NCBI GenBank assembly: GCA_032622095.1
Contig: CP136062.1
Coordinates: forward strand, 4,588,001-4,652,000
Source: Siphonodentalium dalli
Lineage: Eukaryota > Mollusca > Scaphopoda > Gadilida > Siphonodentaliidae
Length of the DNA stretch: 64,000 nucleotides
Reading direction: 5' to 3'
How positions within the stretch are numbered: position 1 is the first letter of the stretch; each line of letters opens with the position of its first letter. This document shows positions 57,301 to 64,000 of this stretch, piece after piece. The notes under the pieces are model-generated. The model worked only from the letters and a program-made list of their open reading frames with translations. It was not told the origin of the DNA and ran no database searches. The position numbers and the translations under genes are program-made.

Positions 57301-57489
57301 TACATACTATGAAATCACTTCAGAGTCAACATGCATGTCCATCTATATTGCGAGAAATTCCAGCAAGCTACTTGTATTCCAAATATGATTTATGTTGACA
57401 CAAATTGAACTGTCATTTCTGAAATATTCAAAACCACTACCACTATATCTTGAGCTCAAAGAGTTGTGAATTCACTTAATTGAACTTAT

Positions 57490-57650
57490 GAACAGAGCCT
57501 GGTGAAATGTTACTGTGTGGCGAGTCATACTCGTTTTCGAGCTACATGTATGCGTGGCTTTATTAACGGTTTGTATTCTGAATAGGTGAAATTTCCCGAA
57601 ACCTCCACTGTTCAATTTTGTACCAGGTTCTATTCATAAACAATTTTCAA
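57490..57650 (+). repeat. Interspersed repeat C, copy 2
   Basis: Aligned with 21940-22125 (see shared words there). Both copies carry the CCTGGT/ACCAGG inverted ends. Confidence 0.7.
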
Positions 57651-57894
57651 TTCAAATTCTTTTTACTGTACATGTATAATGTTTGGGCTAAGTCTTCTTT
57701 GTCAAATGGATTCATGGTAATACATTGGACGTTAGGGGTATGAGGGTGCCACTTGAATTTTCAAAATGTTAGCCCATGTAGCTCAAGCCTCACACCGTAC
57801 ACACACCATGCCCACTCATAAGTATGGGGGTATACCGCAAACCACACAAACCATTTAGTGTACAGTGTATACTATCGGTAGCTTTGCGCAAGTC

Positions 57895-59020
57895 GGCAAT
57901 ACAATCGAGTATGCCAAGTTTTTCCTGCATTAAAGTACCCCACACATGCCTTTACCTCAAAATATGCATTTTTGGTCATCAATTTATGATAATGGCCTCT
58001 ATCTGGTTATATTTAGTTTAGCCAACCTTAGTTCAATATGATGAGATACAATAAATAAAATAAAAACAGGGGTTTGGAGACTGGTAAATTTGTATCTGGA
58101 GGCTGAAGACATGAATTTTCTCAGATTTGGGACACCAGACCTGTCCTACCGTTTATATTTAATATGGGCCATGGCAATAGCATAACATAATGTATGGACC
58201 CAGTCTTTTGAAATTCATTTAGAAACACGTCTCATACATGTACAATTCTTTAAAAGTATTTAGCCACATATATAGTGAATCAAATCGAGCAGGCCAATTG
58301 TGTCCTTCCTTACCCCACACATGCCATACCGGTACATGTACCTCAAAATGTGCATTTTTGGTCATCAATGTCTGAGAATGGCCTCTATCTGGGTAAATTA
58401 TGGCCAAACTTAGTTCAATATGATGAGATACAATAAATACAATCAAAACAGGGGTTTGGATACTGATACAGTTTTATTAGGGGGCTGAAAACATGAATTT
58501 TCACAGATTTGGGAGACTACACATGTATACTTGCTCTACCGTTTACATTATGGGACATGGCAGTAACATATTAACTTAATGTATGGACCCAGTCTTTTGA
58601 TACTCGTTGAGAACCACATCTCATTCAGTTCAATAGATGTATTTAGCCACATATTGCGTGAATAAAATCGAGTTGCCCAAGTTTCTCCTGCCTTACCCCA
58701 CACCTTCCCTACTTCAAAATATGCATTTTGGGTCATCAATTTCTGAGAATGATCTTCATCTGGGTCAATTGTCGACAAACTGAGTTCAATATGATGAGAT
58801 ACAATGAATAAAATCGAAACAGGGGTTTGGGGACTAATATTTTTTTATTAGAGGGCCGGAAACATTAATTTTCACAGATTTGGGAGGCTATACTGCCCTA
58901 TCTTTTACATTATGGGCTATGGCAATAGCATAACATAATTTATTGACCCAGTCTTTGGAATGTATGCTATACTATTAGTATATTCTTGAAAGCATTAATG
59001 TTCACAGATTTGGGAGACTA
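57895..59020 (+). repeat. ~375-bp tandem repeat
   Basis: CAGGGGTTTGG recurs at 58067, 58449 and 58820. Units share GCTGAAAACATGAATTTTCA, CAGATTTGGGA, CCTACCGTTTA, ATGTATGGACCCAGTCTTTT, TATTTAGCCACATAT, CTTACCCCACAC, CTCAAAATATGCATTTTTGG, GTTCAATATGATGAGATACA. About three units plus partial ends. Confidence 0.88.
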
Positions 59021-59315
59021 GTCAGTGATTATCCTTAAACCAGTGGACCTCTAAGGCATGAATGGCTTTCGCTTTCGATTATAATTAAGAAATAACAGTT
59101 ACTAAATTTCCCCAATAATATTCTAATAGTATACAATAATGATCATAATTTGAACGCATTATTAACCGTAAAACACGCTTTGTGTGAGCCGAGAATTTGT
59201 TTTATATACATTATATGGAACGTAAATAGTGAGCGATAACCAAACACTCAAGACCATGGCGATTGTTTTGATTGACAGTGATTCATTGCGACGCATTTAA
59301 CACCAAATTATAGTT
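59021..59315. other. Unassigned DNA
   Basis: AT-rich; nothing recognised. It ends in TTATAGTTATA, a phrase that recurs at the far side of the satellite. Confidence 0.25.
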
Positions 59316-62300
59316 ATACGATCCCACCCACCACCCCATCCCGCCATCCATGGTATCTTATGCGCCACAGGCGCCCGTATAGAGGCTACTGCCCACATAA
59401 ATAATAAGTATATGATCCCACCCACCACCCCATCCCGCCACCCATAGTATCTTATGCGCCACAGGCGCCCGTATAGAGGCTACTGCCCACATAAATAATA
59501 AGTATACGATCCCACCCACCACCCCATCCCGCCACCCATAGTATCTTATGCGCCACAGGCGCCCGTATAGAGGCTACTGCCCACATAAATAATAAGTATA
59601 CGATCCCACCCACCACCCCATCCCGCCACCCATAGTATCTTCTGCACCACAGGCGCCCGTATAGTGGCTACTGCCCACATAAATAATAAGTATTCGTTCC
59701 CACCCACCACCCCATCGCCCCAACCATAGTATCTTATGCGCCACAGGCGCCCGTATAGAGACTACTGCCCACATAAATAATAAGTATACGATCCCACCCA
59801 CCACCCCATACCGCCACCCATAGTATCTTATGCGCCACAGGCGCCCGTATAGAGGTTACTGCCCACATAAATAATAAGTATACGATCCCACCCACCACCC
59901 CATCCCGCCACCCATAGTGTCTTATGCGCCACAGGCGCCCGTATAGAGTCTACTGCCCACATAAATAATAAGTATACGATCCAACCACCACCCCATACCG
60001 CCACCCATAGTGTCTTATGCGCCACAGGCGCCCGTATAGAGTCTACTGCCCACATAAATAATAAGTATACGATCCAACCACCACCCCATACCGCCACCCA
60101 TAGTATCTTATGCGCCACAGGCGCCCGTATAGAGGCTACTGCCCACATAAATAATAAGTATACGATCCAACCACCACCCCATCCCGCCACCCATAGTGTC
60201 TTATGCGCCACAGGCGCCCGTATAGTCTACTGCCCACATAAATAATAAGTATACGATCCCAACCACCACCCCGTCCCGCCACCCATAGTGTCTTATGCGC
60301 CACAGGCGCCCGTATAGAGTCTACTGCCCACATAAATAATAAGTATACGATCCAACCACCACCCCATACCGCCACCCATAGTATCGTATGCGCCACAGGC
60401 GCCCGTATAGAGGCTACTGCCCACATAAATAATAAGTATACGATCCCACCCACCACCCCATCCCGCCACCCATATTATCTTATGCGCCACAGGCGCCCGT
60501 ATAGAGGTTACTGCCCACATACATAATAAGTATACGATCCAACCACCACCCCATACCGCCACCCATAGTATCTTATGCGCCACAGGCGCCCGTATAGAGG
60601 CTACTGCCCACATAAATAATAAGTATACGATCCCACCCACCACCCCATACCGCCACCCATAGTATCTTATGCGCCACAGGCGCCCGTATAGAGGTTACTG
60701 CCCACATAAATAATAAGTATACGATCCCATCCACCACCCCATCCCGCCACCCATATTATATTATGCGCCACAGGCGCCCGTATAGAGGCTACTGCCCACA
60801 TAAATAATAAGTATACGATCCCACCCACCACCCCATCCCGCCACCCATAGTATCTTCTGCGCCACAGGCGCCCGTATAGAGGTTACTGCCCACATAAATA
60901 ATAAGTATACGATCCCATCCACCACCCCATCCCGCCACCCATATTATATTATGCGCCACAGGCGCCCGTATAGAGGCTACTGCCCACATAAATAATAAGT
61001 ATACGATCCCACCCACCACCCCATCCCGCCACCCATAGTATCTTCTGCGCCACAGGCGCCCGTATAGAGGTTACTGCCCACATAAATAATAAGTATACGA
61101 TCCCATCCACCACCCCATCCCGCCACCCATATTATATTATGCGCCACAGGCGCCCGTATAGAGGTTACTGCCCACATAAATAATAAGTATACGATCCCAC
61201 CCACCACCCCATCCCGCCACCCATAGTGTCTTATGCGCCACAGGCGCCCGTATAGAGTCTACTGCCCACATAAATAATAAGTATACGATCCAACCACCAC
61301 CCCATACCGCCACCCATAGTATCTTATGCGCCACAGGCGCCCGTATAGAGGCTACTGCCCACATAAATAATAAGTATACGATCCCACCCACCACCCCATC
61401 CCGCCACCCATAGTGTCTTATGCGCCACAGGCGCCCGTATAGAGTCTACTGCCCACATAAATAATAAGTATACGATCCAACCACCACCCCATACCGCCAC
61501 CCATAGTATCTTATGCGCCACAGGCGCCCGTATAGAGGCTACTGCCCACATAAATAATAAGTATACGATCCAACCACCACCCCATCCCGCCACCCATAGT
61601 GTTTTATGCGCCACAGGCGCCCGTATAGAGTCTACTGCCCACATAAATAATAAGTATACGATCCCACCCACCACCCCGTCCCGCCACCCATAGTGTCTTA
61701 TGCGCCACAGGCGCCCGTATAGAGGCTACTGCCCACATAAATAATAAGTATACGATCCCAACCACCACCCCGTCCCGCCACCCATAGTGTCTTATGCGCC
61801 ACAGGCGCCCGTATAGAGTCTACTGCCCACATAAATAATAAGTATACGATCCAACCACCACCCCATACCGCCACCCATAGTATCGTATGCGCCACAGGCG
61901 CCCGTATAGAGGCTACTGCCCACATAAATAATAAGTATACGATCCCACCCACCACCCCATCCCGCCACCCATATTATCTTATGCGCCACAGGCGCCCGTA
62001 TAGAGGTTACTGCCCACATAAATAATAAGTATACGATCCAACCACCACCCCATACCGCCACCCATAGTATCTTATGCGCCACAGGCGCCCGTATAGAGGC
62101 TACTGCCCACATAAATAATAAGTATACGATCCCACCCACCACCCCATCCCGCCACCCATAGTATCTTATGCGCCACAGGCGCCCGTATAGAGGTTACTGC
62201 CCACATAAATAATAAGTATACGATCCCATCCACCACCCCATCCCGCCACCCATATTATATTATGCGCCACAGGCGCCCGTATAGAGGTTACTGCCCACAT

Positions 62301-62409
62301 AAATAATAAGTATACGATCCCACCCACCACCCCATCCCGCCACCCATATTATATTATGCGCCACAGGCGCCCGTATAGAGGTTACTGCCCACATAAATAA
62401 TAAGTATAC
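59316..62409. repeat. 94-bp satellite array, about 33 units
   Basis: Unit: ATACGATCCCACCCACCACC, CCATCCCGCCACCCATAGTA, TCTTATGCGCCACAGGCGCC, CGTATAGAGGCTACTGCCCA, CATAAATAATAAGT. A small palindrome GCGCC-ACA-GGCGC sits mid-unit. Variant sites (GATCCAACC or GATCCCACCC; CCATACC, CCATCCC or CCGTCCC; TAGTATC, TAGTGTC or TATTATA; GAGGCTA, GAGGTTA or GAGTCTA) define unit types and reveal higher-order repeats. The many minus-strand frames with VYLLFMWAV and SIRAPVAHK are array artefacts. Confidence 0.97.
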
Positions 62410-62629
62410 ATAGTTATAGTATACTCACTCTAAATACATTGGATGTGTAATCCTCACTTCGAGCCAAGAGAGTACTCATAACTTGCACAGCGCCAGCACT
62501 TGACATATTGAATAACTCTGTTGCCCTGTCGTCTCGTGTCGTTTCGGGTGTCACTCTCTGAGAAGAGAAAAGGAAATTATCTGTCAGTAAGTTCACTTAA
62601 CAAAATAGTTTGTTTCTCAGGGATTATTT

Positions 62630-63005
62630 TTACATGTAGCCATGACAAATTTCATAATGATCCGACCAAAGCTACAATTTGTAGCCCGTGCCAAAATATT
62701 TAGTCATGCAAAGAGTTAAATCCAAGATGGATGCCATGTTTTATGGCTGAATGACCACAAAATCACTCGTTCTCATCTACATGTCAGTAGTATCATTCAC
62801 GACATATTTCATGGTGATAAGACAAACACTCCGGCCTGTTATCCTTGCTAATGGATTGAATTTTTAAATCCAAGACATGGCTGGTGGCTATGTATTTTTT
62901 GCCAATTAAATCGTCCCCATCTACATGTCAATCTCAACAGCCATGACACATTTCATAATGATCCGGCCAAAGGTACGATTTGTAGCCCGTGCCAAAAGAC
63001 CCCCA
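62630..63005 (-). repeat. TTTTAGCTCAAC-family repeat, reverse orientation
   Basis: TGACAAATTTCATAATGATC, CGACCAAAG-TAC, TTTGTAGCCCGTGCC and AAATCCAAGATGG are the complements of the unit words at 9842-11290. About two and a half units. Confidence 0.78.
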
Positions 63006-63009
63006 CTAA

Positions 63010-63110
63010 TTGAAATTTAGTTAGAAATGCAACCAAGTTGTTTACAACATTCCAGTATGGCTATCTCTAATTTTCACCTCTCAAGATTTCTGTGTTGAAT
63101 GAGTCACCAT
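63010..63110 (+). repeat. Direct repeat H, copy 1
   Basis: TTAGAAATGCAACCAAGTTG, TTTACAACAT and CACCTCTCAAGAT match 63710-63800 (GTTAGAAATGGCACCAAGTT, GTTTACAACATACAT, CACCTCTCAAGATAC). Confidence 0.65.
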
Positions 63111-63252
63111 GATTCACTCCCTTAAACAATTGCCACGATGTTGGGTGTTTTGCTTATTGCTCACTATTTATGTGCTGTATGTAAACAAACAACTCATGCA
63201 CAGTGTGTTTTGGAGATAATAATGCATTCATAATTTGATAATTATTCTACAT

Positions 63253-63578
63253 CAGTCCTTCCCATGAGGAAATAACAGCGAGAGCACTTATTTGCTCTGG
63301 CAATTCAAAAGACCGGTGTAATTGCACCCGTAATATAATTGTAACATGGGTTTTTCTCAAACAAAATGCCAATGTGGGATAGATAGACATATGGCCAGTT
63401 ACACTTTCACATGCCCATAAATTATCTGAGATGGGAAAGGTTCTAAATATATCATCAAATAGTTCAATATTGATTCAACGGTTACAGTGACCATCAACAT
63501 TTTGACAAGCTGGACTAGTGAAAAATTGCGAGTGCACACGGTGCGAGAGCAATCGCTCCCGTCTCATGGAAAGGACTG
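63253..63578. mobile_element. MITE with 6-bp target duplication
   Basis: 326 bp. Left CAGTCCTTCCCATGAG, right CTCATGGAAAGGACTG (one mismatch in 16), flanked by CTACAT at 63247-63252 and 63579-63584. The interior carries GAGAGCA-TTATTTGCTC near the left and GCGAGAGCAATCGCTCCC near the right. A related left end (CAGTCCTTCCAACGAGGA) lies at 55741 without a partner. Six-base duplications are uncommon, so the superfamily is unknown. Confidence 0.78.
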
Positions 63579-63584
63579 CTACAT

Positions 63585-64000
63585 GTATATTATATATACT
63601 TGTGTTATGTAAACAAATTTTATGTTGTGCAACAAACATTGCAAGTACGTAAATAGTACATGTACAATGTATGTGATAACTTACAGCAAACCACTCAACA
63701 TGGAGTAGGCCCCCACAAATTGATTGTTGTTAGAAATGGCACCAAGTTGTTTACAACATACATTGCTAATCTCCACCTCTCAAGATACCTACTAGAAACA
63801 AGCCGACCCCGACGCATCAACCCCAGGGGCTGCCATCCCAATGGGGTAAACATGGGGTTTGAACCATATTTGATAACAGTCGATTTCGACCGATTTGATG
63901 GCATGGGTCGGTGGCTTGCCCCAAATACCCCATATGAATAACCGATCCTCCCACCCATCACCACGAGGAGTGGGTGGCCCGTGTCAAATACCCACTAGAA
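63585..64000. other. Repeat H copy 2 and unassigned sequence at the window end
   Basis: Repeat H copy 2 lies at 63710-63800. Overlapping frames of about 90 codons on both strands (63660-63964) have no recognised domain. The sequence is cut by the window edge. Confidence 0.35.

Noticed and set aside
59574-62142. Many 76-127-codon frames with VYLLFMWAV repeats
   Set aside because: All are produced by the 94-bp satellite and end whenever unit length shifts the frame.
63660-63964. Overlapping ~90-codon frames on both strands near the window end
   Set aside because: Both strands are open over the same stretch, no domain is visible, and part of it is a direct repeat of 63010-63110.

Overview
This window reads as repeat-dense, gene-poor, AT-rich genomic DNA of a metazoan, most likely a bivalve mollusc. 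The taxonomic call is inference. It rests on reiterated ACATGTACATGTA-type words, on tandem families opening with TTTTAGCTCACCTGAG or TTTTAGCTCAAC, and on the mix of hAT, mariner-like and TTAA-targeted short elements. There is no prokaryotic-style gene organisation, and almost all open frames are short, unrelated to any family I recognise, or generated by repeats.

Layout. 1-4.2 kb: mostly unexplained DNA, a long foldback, and a decayed hAT element with a BED zinc-finger reading frame on the minus strand. 4.3-7.1 kb: a tRNA-like SINE candidate, then a diverged tandem family interrupted by a cluster of hairpin-ended elements. 7.7-9.15 kb: a region bounded by 34-bp inverted repeats and holding an unrecognised 100-aa frame. 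9.2-19.7 kb: a nest of short DNA elements, tandem families and one clean hAT insertion with an 8-bp target duplication. 19.7-27 kb: sparse, with diverged repeats and one fully palindromic mariner-like MITE. 27-29.1 kb: 33-bp and 63-bp minisatellites. 29.3-37.8 kb: hairpin-ended elements, a foldback with a hammerhead-like core, a reverse transcriptase fragment, two neighbouring TA-flanked MITEs, and a TTAA-flanked element whose empty site survives in an adjacent duplicate. 38.3-41.3 kb: a 93-bp array, a ~300-bp array and more TTTTAGCTCA-family sequence. 44.8-51.2 kb: several tandem arrays, a mosaic of segmental duplications, an array of sixteen identical 20-mers, and a second copy of the palindromic MITE. 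53-56.1 kb: a short hAT MITE, then exon-like blocks on the plus strand that are the best candidate for a host gene, not recognised. 57-64 kb: a ~375-bp array, a 3.1-kb array of a 94-bp satellite with higher-order structure, and a MITE with a 6-bp target duplication.

Coding content with real support is limited to a BED-finger transposase fragment (3568-3813, minus), a non-LTR-type reverse transcriptase fragment (32852-33355, plus) and the exon-like blocks at 54238-56128. I found no tRNA, rRNA, CRISPR array or operon, and no convincing new multi-gene system. The interest lies in the architecture, nesting and target sites of the mobile elements. All family and identity statements come from reading by eye; no database search was run.
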